NCBI GenBank assembly: GCA_016220085.1
Contig: JACRIN010000083.1
Span: forward strand, 48,556 to 112,555
Direction: 5' to 3'
DNA from: Planctomycetota bacterium
GTDB taxonomy: Bacteria; Planctomycetota; UBA1135; GCA-002686595
Length of the DNA: 64,000 bases
Shown: one piece after another, positions 25,357 through 33,360 of the stretch
Numbering within the stretch: the first letter of the stretch is position 1
Layout: each line of letters opens with the position of its first letter
Position numbers and translations under genes: made by a program
Notes under the pieces: model-generated
Seen by the model: only the letters and a program-made list of their open reading frames with translations
Databases searched by the model: none
Told to the model about the DNA's origin: nothing

Positions 25357-28300
25357 ATGAAGTACCGGACCAAGCGGTCGTTGTTGCTGCTCGCGCTCGG
25401 CGCGTGCGTCGCGGCGTCCCTGCTGTGGTGGCGGCGGAGCGGCGGGGAGCAGGTGAGCGGCACCCGGGAGTCTCGCGGGTCGCAGTCGACGCAAGTCTCC
25501 GCCGTCGACCCGACGACCGCTTCGAGCGCGGCTCTCGCTCCGACCGATTCGTCGTCTTCGGAGCGCAGCCATGCGGAGCCTCGACTCCAGGTGCGCGCGG
25601 TCGACACGTCCGGACGTCCGATCGACGGCGCGGAGGTGACCTACACTGCGATTCCGGACCTGTTGCCCGCCGGCCGATGGATCGACGTCGATTGGGAGGC
25701 GCTCGACGCGGCCACCGCACGAGAGCGGACGGGTGACGACGGGCGCGCGAGCGTGCGGATCGATCGAGCGCCGTCCGACGAGCGAGCCTTCGCGCTGCAC
25801 GTCACGAAGCCCGGCTTTCGAGCGGATAGCCGCGCGCTGACGTTCCTGTCGGCGAACTCGGGCGAATTGCTCGTCACGCTTCGGTCCGAGCGCGCAAGTC
25901 TCTCCGTGATCGACGCCTCGGGGGCGCCGATCGGCGAGTTCGCGGTCGAGCTTTGCGGCGACGTGGCGGTGCGCGCGCGATCCGCGCACGCTCCCGACGA
26001 TGTCGCTGCTCGGCGCGTGCTGCACCGCAAGTTCCTCGGTCGTGGCACGACCGACGCGATTCCTGCTACCGACGACGAAGTGGCTCTTCGGATCACGACA
26101 CCGTCCGGACTCGCAGCGCTCCGCGTCGGTCGACTCGATGGCGAGATCGTCGTGCACGTGTTCCCGAGCTTCGAGCTGTCCGGTCGCGTCGTCTCCACGA
26201 GCGGCGACGCGGTCGCGCCTGGAACGCAGGTCTGGGTCGGACCCGCGGACGCGTTCTCGCGCGACTGGGTCGCGGAGCTCGCCGTGCGGGCTGACGCCAG
26301 CTTCGGTCCAGTGCTGTGCCCGATCCTTCCGTCCCGGCAGTACGCCTTCCACTTGCTCTCGGCAGAGGTGTTGCCCGTCTACGTCGTTCGCGAGACGCCC
26401 GAACCGCTCGAACGCGTGTTCGTCGAGTTCCAGGCCGTCGAAGGACTGCCCGTCGACGTCCACGTCAGGAATGCGGAGGGAGCCGCCGTCGCGGGTGCCG
26501 CCGTCGGCCTTGCGTGGCCGGGTTCGGCGAGCCTGCGCGACGTCTTCGGGCTCGCGAAGCTGACCGACGTCGACGGGCACGCGCACCTGCTCGCTCCGAT
26601 CGAGGCAGAGATCACGGCGCGCTCCAAGCGCTCGGGCCACGCGCCGGCAGAATCGCCGCCGCAGTATCTCGGGCCGGACAGCGAACGACGCATTGGACTG
26701 ACGCTGGTTCCCGGCGGTCGGATCGAAGGTCGAGTCACTTTCCAGGGACGGCCGGTCGAGAGCTTCCAGGTGGTCCACTGGCCGGAGCGCGACCCTAGCG
26801 CGACGCAGATGCGCGACTTCGAGGGCCGCGAGGACGGTCGGTTCGTCGTCGAGGACGTGCCCCTCGAACCGCTGTTGCTCTACGCGGCCGATTCTGAGCA
26901 TCCGCGCAGCGAGATCGTCTCGCTCGCATTTCGCGACGGTTGCGCCGGCCCCGTCGAGCTCGAACTCGCGGCGGCGGTGCGCGCAACCGGAAGCGTGATC
27001 GACGCCGACACGCGTCGACCCTTGCATGGCGCGCGCGTGCAGTGCTGGAACGCGTGGGACTACAAAATCCTGTCGCCCCAGGGCGAACCCGCCGTCGCCG
27101 ACGCCGAGGGACGATTCGAAGTCGCCGGCCTCCGGCGCGGTCTGAATATGCTCTGGGTGGAGGCCAACGGCTACCACTGGGCTCAACCGTCCGTGGATGT
27201 CGGCGAGGAGCACGAGATCGACCTCGGAGTCGTGCCGCTCGAGAAGGGCGCGCCGCTGACCGTGCAACTCGTCGCGGACCACGCCATCGAGTTCTCCCGG
27301 TTCTTGCTCGAAGCCAGTATCTCGGTCGAGTTCCCACAGACGCCGTTTCCGTCCGACGGAGTGCTCACGCTCGACGACTGCGCGCGAGGACGCGTCCTGC
27401 TGGGAATCGGTTATCCGGACGGGAGTCTCGCTTACTCGCTGCACGAGTTCGTGCGTGCCGCACCGCAGCGCGTCGTTCACGCGGTTCCCACCGATCGTGC
27501 GATCGAGCTCTCGGTCGAGGTCCCGCAGGGGTGTGACCTCGTCGGTCCGATCTTCGTCGGCCTCGGCTACGAGGACGGCGAGCGCTGGATCACGCGCTGG
27601 AAGGACACCGGCGATGTCGGGCGCGTGCGTTTCGAGGGAGTGCCGATCGGCGCCGTGATCGCGCGGCTCTACGCGAACGGCGCGGAGTGGGGCGCGATCC
27701 CGATCCGGCTCGACGGCTCGGACGAGCAGCGAATCGAAGTGCTCGCGGTGTGTCGTCGCAAGTCGCTGCGCTTCGTCGATCACGACGGCAAGCCGCGCGC
27801 CGGGTGCACCGTAGTGTACTCATGTGCCGGGACCTCGGTGCGCTTTCGGATCGAGGGTTTCACCGACGCGTCCGGAGTGCTCGAGCTGGCGTGGCCGGAG
27901 TGCCCGGAGCTGCTCGTGAGTCTGGTCGGAGCTCACTCGCGACTCGGCATGACGATCGCAATCGACGAGCAATCGACTCAGACCGTGCGACTCGCCCCGC
28001 CCGCGGAACTTCGGGTTTGCTTGCGGGATCGCGAAGTCGAGCTCTCCGGCATCACGATCTGGATCGACGAGCCGACGAGCGAGCAGACGCTCAATCCGGC
28101 TTCGACGTCGAAGGCGGGCTGCGTCGTGTGGACGGACATCGCTCCGACGACGTATCGGGTGATCGTCGAGGGCCAGGGCGTCTGGAGAACGACGGCATTG
28201 CTCGACGCACGCGACGCCTCCGCGCCCCCTCACGTGCTGGACGTCCGCCGAACCGTCGACGCGCGAGTGCGAGCGCTCGGTCCGCTCGGCGAGCCGGTCG

Positions 28301-28542
28301 AAGGCGCGCACGTCGCGCTCGCATCGCAAGAGTTCGCGTGCACGACCGACACGTGGATCGCCGAGGGCCGGTTGGGCGCGCTCGTGCCGTTCACCGATGC
28401 GAATGGTCGCGCACGCTTCGACGGCTTGCCCAACGGCGACTACCAGTGCGTCGTGGTCGCGCCCGACGGTAGGACCGCTTCGCTCGAGCTCACGCTCGTC
28501 GCCGGCGTCCAGCAGGAGTTCGACGTGCGCTTCGTCGAGTGA
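25357..28542 (+). CDS. giant membrane-anchored protein of carboxypeptidase-regulatory-like/Ig-like domains
   Basis: 1061 residues. An N-terminal Lys/Arg-rich start and hydrophobic helix (residues 7-25, ending in WW) form a signal anchor. The rest is a long string of beta-sandwich modules with the recurring pattern '(V/L)RAVD.SGRPI.GA.V' and 'GRF.V.GL..G', typical of carboxypeptidase-regulatory-like (CarboxypepD_reg) and CNA-B-type domains. Examples are VRAVDTSGRPIDGAEV near residue 80, GSVIDADTRRPLHGARV near 547 and VRALGPLGEPVEGAHV near 971. No peptidase or other catalytic domain is seen, so it is probably a structural or sensing surface protein. It ends the four-gene operon led by the sigma-like gene; the soluble domains would face outside the cytoplasmic membrane. 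Confidence 0.75.
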   Translation: MKYRTKRSLLLLALGACVAASLLWWRRSGGEQVSGTRESRGSQSTQVSAVDPTTASSAALAPTDSSSSERSHAEPRLQVRAVDTSGRPIDGAEVTYTAIPDLLPAGRWIDVDWEALDAATARERTGDDGRASVRIDRAPSDERAFALHVTKPGFRADSRALTFLSANSGELLVTLRSERASLSVIDASGAPIGEFAVELCGDVAVRARSAHAPDDVAARRVLHRKFLGRGTTDAIPATDDEVALRITTPSGLAALRVGRLDGEIVVHVFPSFELSGRVVSTSGDAVAPGTQVWVGPADAFSRDWVAELAVRADASFGPVLCPILPSRQYAFHLLSAEVLPVYVVRETPEPLERVFVEFQAVEGLPVDVHVRNAEGAAVAGAAVGLAWPGSASLRDVFGLAKLTDVDGHAHLLAPIEAEITARSKRSGHAPAESPPQYLGPDSERRIGLTLVPGGRIEGRVTFQGRPVESFQVVHWPERDPSATQMRDFEGREDGRFVVEDVPLEPLLLYAADSEHPRSEIVSLAFRDGCAGPVELELAAAVRATGSVIDADTRRPLHGARVQCWNAWDYKILSPQGEPAVADAEGRFEVAGLRRGLNMLWVEANGYHWAQPSVDVGEEHEIDLGVVPLEKGAPLTVQLVADHAIEFSRFLLEASISVEFPQTPFPSDGVLTLDDCARGRVLLGIGYPDGSLAYSLHEFVRAAPQRVVHAVPTDRAIELSVEVPQGCDLVGPIFVGLGYEDGERWITRWKDTGDVGRVRFEGVPIGAVIARLYANGAEWGAIPIRLDGSDEQRIEVLAVCRRKSLRFVDHDGKPRAGCTVVYSCAGTSVRFRIEGFTDASGVLELAWPECPELLVSLVGAHSRLGMTIAIDEQSTQTVRLAPPAELRVCLRDREVELSGITIWIDEPTSEQTLNPASTSKAGCVVWTDIAPTTYRVIVEGQGVWRTTALLDARDASAPPHVLDVRRTVDARVRALGPLGEPVEGAHVALASQEFACTTDTWIAEGRLGALVPFTDANGRARFDGLPNGDYQCVVVAPDGRTASLELTLVAGVQQEFDVRFVE

Positions 28543-28634
28543 CGTCGTCGAGGCGAGTGCGCCTTGCCCGCCGGCACCGCAGGTCGACGGGCCCGGGTCT
28601 TGGGTCGCTACGTGAACTCGCGCGCCTCCCCCGG

Positions 28635-28640
28635 TATCCT
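28635..28640 (+). promoter_or_regulatory. candidate -10 element of lysS
   Basis: TATCCT 12 bases before the lysS ATG, preceded by GGGG-type sequence. A start site 6-8 bases downstream would leave a leader of about 5 bases. There is no clear -35 box. Tentative. Confidence 0.25.
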
Positions 28641-28652
28641 CTCGGCCCTCCC

Positions 28653-30176
28653 ATGACCGACCTCGCTCATCCGGACCGCTTGGCGAAGGCCCGTGCGATG
28701 CGCGCGCGTGGGCAGGATCCGTTTCCGCCGCGCGGCGTCGTCGCGGAGCCGATCGCCGGGTTGCTCGCCGGCGGAGGCAGCGTCGAAACGCCCGGGCCGC
28801 GCGTCGGCCACAAGGTGACGATCGCGGGGCGCCTCGGCGCGTTGCGCGACTTCGGCAAGTTGATCTTCGCGCCGGTCAAGGACGTCACGGGGACGCTGCA
28901 GATCGCGCTCAAGCGCGACGCGCTCGAAGCGTGGTGGCCGCTGCGCAAGGAACTCGACGCGGGCGATCTCGTCGGCGTCACCGGCGAGCTTGGGCGGACG
29001 CAGAAGGGCGAGCTCACGATCTGGGTGAGCGAGATCAAGCTCCTCACGAAGAGCTACGCCCCGCCGCCGGAGAAGTGGCACGGCTTGGTCGACGTCGAGG
29101 CGCGCTACCGGCGCCGCTACGTCGACCTGTGGGCGTCCGACGGCGTGCTCGACGTCTTCAAGAAGCGCTCGAAGATCGTCAGCGAGGTCCGGCGCTTCCT
29201 CGAAGCCCAGGGCTACCTCGAGGTCGAGACGCCGGTGCTCCACCCGATCGCCGGCGGCGCGACGGCGCGGCCGTTCATCACGCATCACAACGCGCTCGAC
29301 TGCGACTTCTACCTCCGCATCGCGCCCGAGCTCTACTTGAAGCGCTGCATCGTCGGCGGGCTCGAACGCGTCTTCGAAATCGCGCGCAACTTCCGCAACG
29401 AAGGCATCTCGACGCGCCACAACCCCGAGTTCTCGATGCTCGAGCTCTACGAAGCTCAAGCCGACTACCGGCGGATGATGGAGATCGCCGAGACGCTGCT
29501 CGAGCACCTCGCGCGCGCCGTCAACGGCACGACCAAGGTCACCTTCCGCGGCATCGAGTACGACGTCAAGGCGCCGTTCCCGCGCGAGCGCTACACCGAG
29601 CTCTTCCGCCGCCACGCCGGCTGCGAGTTCGACGACGAGCCCGCGGTCCGCGCGAAGGCGCGCGAACTCGGACTCAAGGATCCCGGCAGCTACTGGAAGC
29701 TGATGAACGACGTTTTCGAGGCGACGGTCGAGGAGCACCTCACCGGCCCGATCTTCGTCACCGACTACCCGGTCCAGATTTCGCCGCTCGCCAAGCAGAG
29801 CCCCGACGACCCGCGCTTGACCGAGCGCTTCGAGCTCTTCATCGCCGGCATGGAGCTCGGCAACGCGTTCAGCGAGCTCAACGATCCCGAGGAACAAGAA
29901 CGGCGCTTTCGCGAGCAAGTCGCGACCAAGGATCCCGAAGCGCCGGGCGAAGTCGACGTCGACTACGTGCAGGCGCTGGAGTACGGCATGCCGCCGACCG
30001 CGGGGCTCGGGCTCGGCATCGACCGCATCGTGATGGTGCTCACCAATCAGGATTCGATCCGCGACGTGTTGCTGTTCCCCGCGCTCCGACCGATCGCCGG
30101 AGACGTTGAGGCCCGAGCCGACAGCGCCACGGTCAAGATCGTCGGCGAGGTCATCCCCAAGCCGCCCGCGCACTGA
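28653..30176 (+). CDS. lysS: lysyl-tRNA synthetase, class II
   Basis: 507 residues, about the length of E. coli LysS (505). The N-terminal OB-fold anticodon-binding domain has VTIAGRLGALRDFGKLIF. The class II core shows motif 1 around RRFLEAQGYLEVETPVL, motif 2 in the FEIARNFRNEGIS region, and motif 3 near the end as GLGLGIDRIVM. It charges tRNA-Lys in the cytoplasm. The ATG at 28653 is chosen because the protein then starts normally; an in-frame upstream extension is Arg-rich and lacks a ribosome-binding site. lolC/E starts 1 bp after the stop, so the three genes lysS, lolC/E and lolD form an operon. Confidence 0.97.
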   Translation: MTDLAHPDRLAKARAMRARGQDPFPPRGVVAEPIAGLLAGGGSVETPGPRVGHKVTIAGRLGALRDFGKLIFAPVKDVTGTLQIALKRDALEAWWPLRKELDAGDLVGVTGELGRTQKGELTIWVSEIKLLTKSYAPPPEKWHGLVDVEARYRRRYVDLWASDGVLDVFKKRSKIVSEVRRFLEAQGYLEVETPVLHPIAGGATARPFITHHNALDCDFYLRIAPELYLKRCIVGGLERVFEIARNFRNEGISTRHNPEFSMLELYEAQADYRRMMEIAETLLEHLARAVNGTTKVTFRGIEYDVKAPFPRERYTELFRRHAGCEFDDEPAVRAKARELGLKDPGSYWKLMNDVFEATVEEHLTGPIFVTDYPVQISPLAKQSPDDPRLTERFELFIAGMELGNAFSELNDPEEQERRFREQVATKDPEAPGEVDVDYVQALEYGMPPTAGLGLGIDRIVMVLTNQDSIRDVLLFPALRPIAGDVEARADSATVKIVGEVIPKPPAH

Positions 30177-30177
30177 C

Positions 30178-31542
30178 GTGTTCCGTTCCTTCCTGAGCTG
30201 GCGCTACCTGCTGCATCGGCGCACCAACCTGATCGGCATCGTCGGCGTGATGCTCGGCGTCGGCGCTTTGATCCTGATCCTGTCGATCATGACGGGGTTC
30301 CTCGAGCAGACGCGCGCGTCGGTGCGCGGCACGCTCGCCGACTTCTTCATCCGACCGGCGCCCTTGATGGAAGGCGGCGATCCGTCGGTGCCGTACGAGC
30401 CCGATCGCGTGCTCGAAATCGTCCGCAAGGTCCCCGGCGTGCGCGCGGCGACTCCGCAGTACTCGTGGTACGGCATGCTCGCGCCCGGCGGACCCGACAC
30501 CGCGAACGCGACCGAGATCATCACGCGTCCGATGGACAGCCAGCAGAACGCGATCGAGCTGGTCGGCATCGATGTCGAGAGCGAATTCGCGACCACCGGC
30601 TTCGACGACGCGTTGACCCAAGCGGCGATGCGCGGCACGCACGTCGCGGACCCCAAGGATCCGTTCGCGCGGCCGCGGGGGTATCGGCCCGACGGGCTGG
30701 AGCACCCGCGGATCGTGCTCGGCGACGCGCTGTACGGACGCCTGCGGGTCCACCGCGGCGACGAGCTCACGTTCCTGACCGTCGTGTTCGATCCGGAGTC
30801 GAAGACGCTGGTCGGCTCCAACAAGACGTTCATCGTCGCCGGCTCTTTCCGCACCAAGGACAACGACGTCGACGCCCGCAGAGCGTACGTCGAGCGTCAC
30901 GTGCTCGCCGACTTCCTGCGCACCGACGCGCGCTACAGCGACGTGCTCGTGATGCTCGACGACTTCGAGCGCGACGGCGTGCGCGTGCGCGAGGAGCTGA
31001 AGCAGAAGCTCGTCGCCGAGAAGCTGCTCGACGGCCAGCCCGCCGAAATCATCTCCTGGGAAGAGATGCGCTCCGTGCTGCTCGGCGCGATCCGCAACGA
31101 GCGCGTGTTGATGGCGATCATGCTCTCCCTGATCCTCGTCGTCGCGTGCTTCTCGATCTTCGCGATTCTGTCGATGATGGTCACCGAGAAGCGGCGTGAC
31201 ATCGGCGTGCTGACCGCGCTCGGCGCGACGCCGCGCGGCGTGATGCAGCTCTTCCTGATGATTGCCTTTTGGGACGCGCTGGTCGGCGCGGTGATCGGCG
31301 CGATCCTCGGCACGTGGCTCGCGATCGAGATCGATCCCTTCGAGAAGTGGCTCTCCAAGACCTTCCACGTGCAGATCTTCGATCGCTCGATCTACTACTT
31401 CGACGAGATCCCGAGCGTCGTCGAGCCGTTGTGGGTCGCCGTGATCGTGCTCGGCGCGTTCGCGTGCGCGCTGAGCTTCGCTGCGATCCCCGCATGGCGC
31501 GCGGCTCGCATGGATCCGCTGGAAGCATTGCGGTACGAGTGA
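30178..31542 (+). CDS. lolC: LolC/LolE-family lipoprotein-releasing ABC permease
   Basis: 454 residues from a GTG 1 bp after lysS. It starts with the LolC/E signature FLSWRYLL, then a first transmembrane helix (IGIVGVMLGVGALILILS). A periplasmic domain of about 250 residues follows, then three C-terminal helices in the FtsX/MacB fold (MAIMLSLILVVACFSIFAI near residue 315, then the conserved KRRDIGVLTALGA). The complex extracts mature lipoproteins from the inner membrane and hands them to LolA. Only one permease gene is present next to lolD, so this is probably the homodimeric LolF-like arrangement. The partner ATPase begins 2 bp downstream. Several lipoproteins encoded in the window are potential cargo. 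Confidence 0.88.
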   Translation: MFRSFLSWRYLLHRRTNLIGIVGVMLGVGALILILSIMTGFLEQTRASVRGTLADFFIRPAPLMEGGDPSVPYEPDRVLEIVRKVPGVRAATPQYSWYGMLAPGGPDTANATEIITRPMDSQQNAIELVGIDVESEFATTGFDDALTQAAMRGTHVADPKDPFARPRGYRPDGLEHPRIVLGDALYGRLRVHRGDELTFLTVVFDPESKTLVGSNKTFIVAGSFRTKDNDVDARRAYVERHVLADFLRTDARYSDVLVMLDDFERDGVRVREELKQKLVAEKLLDGQPAEIISWEEMRSVLLGAIRNERVLMAIMLSLILVVACFSIFAILSMMVTEKRRDIGVLTALGATPRGVMQLFLMIAFWDALVGAVIGAILGTWLAIEIDPFEKWLSKTFHVQIFDRSIYYFDEIPSVVEPLWVAVIVLGAFACALSFAAIPAWRAARMDPLEALRYE

Positions 31543-31544
31543 CG

Positions 31545-32279
31545 ATGAACTCTCACTCGGCATCCCAAGGCGAGCTCCCCTCGGTGCTGACCGCGCGCAA
31601 CGTGAAGAAGTCCTTTCACGTCGCCGAGCGCGAGATCGAGGTGCTGCACGGCGTCGACTTCACGCTGCATCCCGGCGAGATCCTCGCGTTGACCGGACCG
31701 TCGGGCGCCGGCAAGTCGACGCTGTTGCACATCCTCGGTCTGCTCGATCGGCCGACCACGGGCTCGGTCTCGCTCGACGAGCGCAACGCGTGGGAGCTCC
31801 CGAACGAGGAGCGCGCGCGGCTGCGCAACCGCAAGATCGGGTTCGTCTTCCAGTTCTATCACCTGATCTCGGAGCTGACGGCTCTCGAGAACGTGCTGTT
31901 GCCCGCGATGGTCGGCGAAGCGACCGGCGAGTACCGCAAGAACCGCTCGCGCCACGAATCGGCGGCGCGCGGGATGCTGACCAACTTCGGTCTCGCCGAA
32001 CGTCTCACCCACCGGCCGGCGCAACTCTCCGGCGGCGAGCGCCAACGCGTCGCGCTCGCTCGCGCATTGCTCTACGACCCGCCGATCGTGATCGCGGACG
32101 AGCCGACCGGCAACCTCGACCGCGCGACCGGAGAGAGAGTGCTCGAGCTCCTCTTCCGCGAGCAGGCCGAGCGCAAGTTCTCGCTGCTCTTCGTGACGCA
32201 CGACGAGCGCCTCGCCGTCCGCTGCCAACGCCAGATGGTGATGGTCGACGGCCTGGTGCACTCGAACGCGGCCGTCTGA
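31545..32279 (+). CDS. lolD: LolD-type ABC transporter ATPase
   Basis: 244 residues from the ATG at 31545. Walker A GPSGAGKST is near residue 46, the Q-loop is VFQFYHL, the ABC signature LSGGERQRV, Walker B PIVIADEPTGNLD and switch His in VTHDERL. The first ten residues and the T-A-x-x-V-x-K-S-F start match the LolD/MacB ATPase group. It powers lipoprotein release by the permease encoded 2 bp upstream. It is the last gene in the operon; the next gene is convergent, with 31 bp between the ends. Confidence 0.93.
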   Translation: MNSHSASQGELPSVLTARNVKKSFHVAEREIEVLHGVDFTLHPGEILALTGPSGAGKSTLLHILGLLDRPTTGSVSLDERNAWELPNEERARLRNRKIGFVFQFYHLISELTALENVLLPAMVGEATGEYRKNRSRHESAARGMLTNFGLAERLTHRPAQLSGGERQRVALARALLYDPPIVIADEPTGNLDRATGERVLELLFREQAERKFSLLFVTHDERLAVRCQRQMVMVDGLVHSNAAV

Positions 32280-32310
32280 CCGCGCGCGGAGAACCGAGCG
32301 GCGCGAGGCT

Positions 32311-33180
32311 TCAGCTCGCCCCGCCGGTCCGCGAGCGCCGGAGGAGCCACCGCTCGATCGCCGCTTTCGCGGAGTCCCGACGCTGATGCAGACCGAACTC
32401 GGCGAACGCGAGCCCGAGCGCACCCAGGCGTCGATTGAACGCGTGGCAGTGCTTCTCGCGAAACTCGCTCGGCGTGCGCAAGCTGATGCCGTACGCCACC
32501 GAACGCTTGGCTCCGTTGCGGAGCCAGTGCGCTCCGAGCGCCGGAATGTAGCTCGCCGTGCCGGGCGAGAGTTCGAGGCTGACCGCGGCGTCCTCGCAGT
32601 CCTCACGGTAGAGCGGCACGCAACCGCGCCGGTGAAAGACTTCGGGCCGACTCCGTTCGTCGATCAAGCGTCGATCGAACGGCGAGAAGACGCGCAGTTC
32701 GCGACGACCGACGATTTGGTGCACGACGTTGTGACTCGGATCGGCGTGGAACCGCGAGTACGCGTGCGGAGACGCGATGTAGAGATCGATCCGCACCTCG
32801 CACCGCTCGGCATGCGCGGGCGAGAGGACGTGGCGCAGGAACGTGCGCCACGCGGCCGGCCAATCCGCGAGCGGCTCGGCCCATGGAAGGAGAGGTCCGA
32901 CGCGCACGACGAACGGCACGGTCCAATCCGCGTCGAGCACGCGGGAGCGCGGTTGCGGCGCGGAGAGCTTCGGCATCTCGCGCGCAGGCCCGTCCGCGGC
33001 ATGCACGAGCTCGAACGCGCTCGCGGGAGCCACGTCGATCAACCGCGCCAAGGCATCGCGGTCCGCGGGGAGGTCGTGCGGCACGGGCCACGCGCCGAGC
33101 TCGAGCCCGAGCTTCCCCCACGCAGCGCAAAGCCGCGTCGCAACGGACGTCAGAGGCGTCGCGCTCGTGTCGGAGGTCAT
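32311..33180 (-). CDS. JmjC/cupin-like Fe(II)/2-oxoglutarate oxygenase-like protein
   Basis: 289 residues from the ATG at 33180. The core has the cupin-like JmjC arrangement: a first strand leading to RFHADPSHN, giving an H-x-D pair at residues 145 and 147; VGRRELRVFSP; and later LSPGTASYIPALGAHW with a third candidate His. These fit the 2-His-1-carboxylate iron site of bacterial JmjC/Cupin_8 oxygenases. The family hydroxylates amino-acid side chains in proteins or small molecules; the substrate is unknown. It stands alone between lolD and the sigma fusion gene with 180 bp of non-coding DNA upstream. No partner peptide or peptide synthetase is nearby. Confidence 0.65.
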   Translation of the reverse strand: MTSDTSATPLTSVATRLCAAWGKLGLELGAWPVPHDLPADRDALARLIDVAPASAFELVHAADGPAREMPKLSAPQPRSRVLDADWTVPFVVRVGPLLPWAEPLADWPAAWRTFLRHVLSPAHAERCEVRIDLYIASPHAYSRFHADPSHNVVHQIVGRRELRVFSPFDRRLIDERSRPEVFHRRGCVPLYREDCEDAAVSLELSPGTASYIPALGAHWLRNGAKRSVAYGISLRTPSEFREKHCHAFNRRLGALGLAFAEFGLHQRRDSAKAAIERWLLRRSRTGGAS

Positions 33181-33360
33181 CGTCGAACGGCGCTGGTGAA
33201 CAGCACCGCGGTGGGACGCCCAGCGTACCGACCGTCGCAATTCGTGGTCGGGCGCGGAGGACGGGACTTCGGACCAGCGCCCGCCCGACGGCGAGTTCGC
33301 CCACGGCGACTGCGGATTTGCGGCCACGTCCGCCGACGCGGAGCCGCCCGAGCCGCGCGT

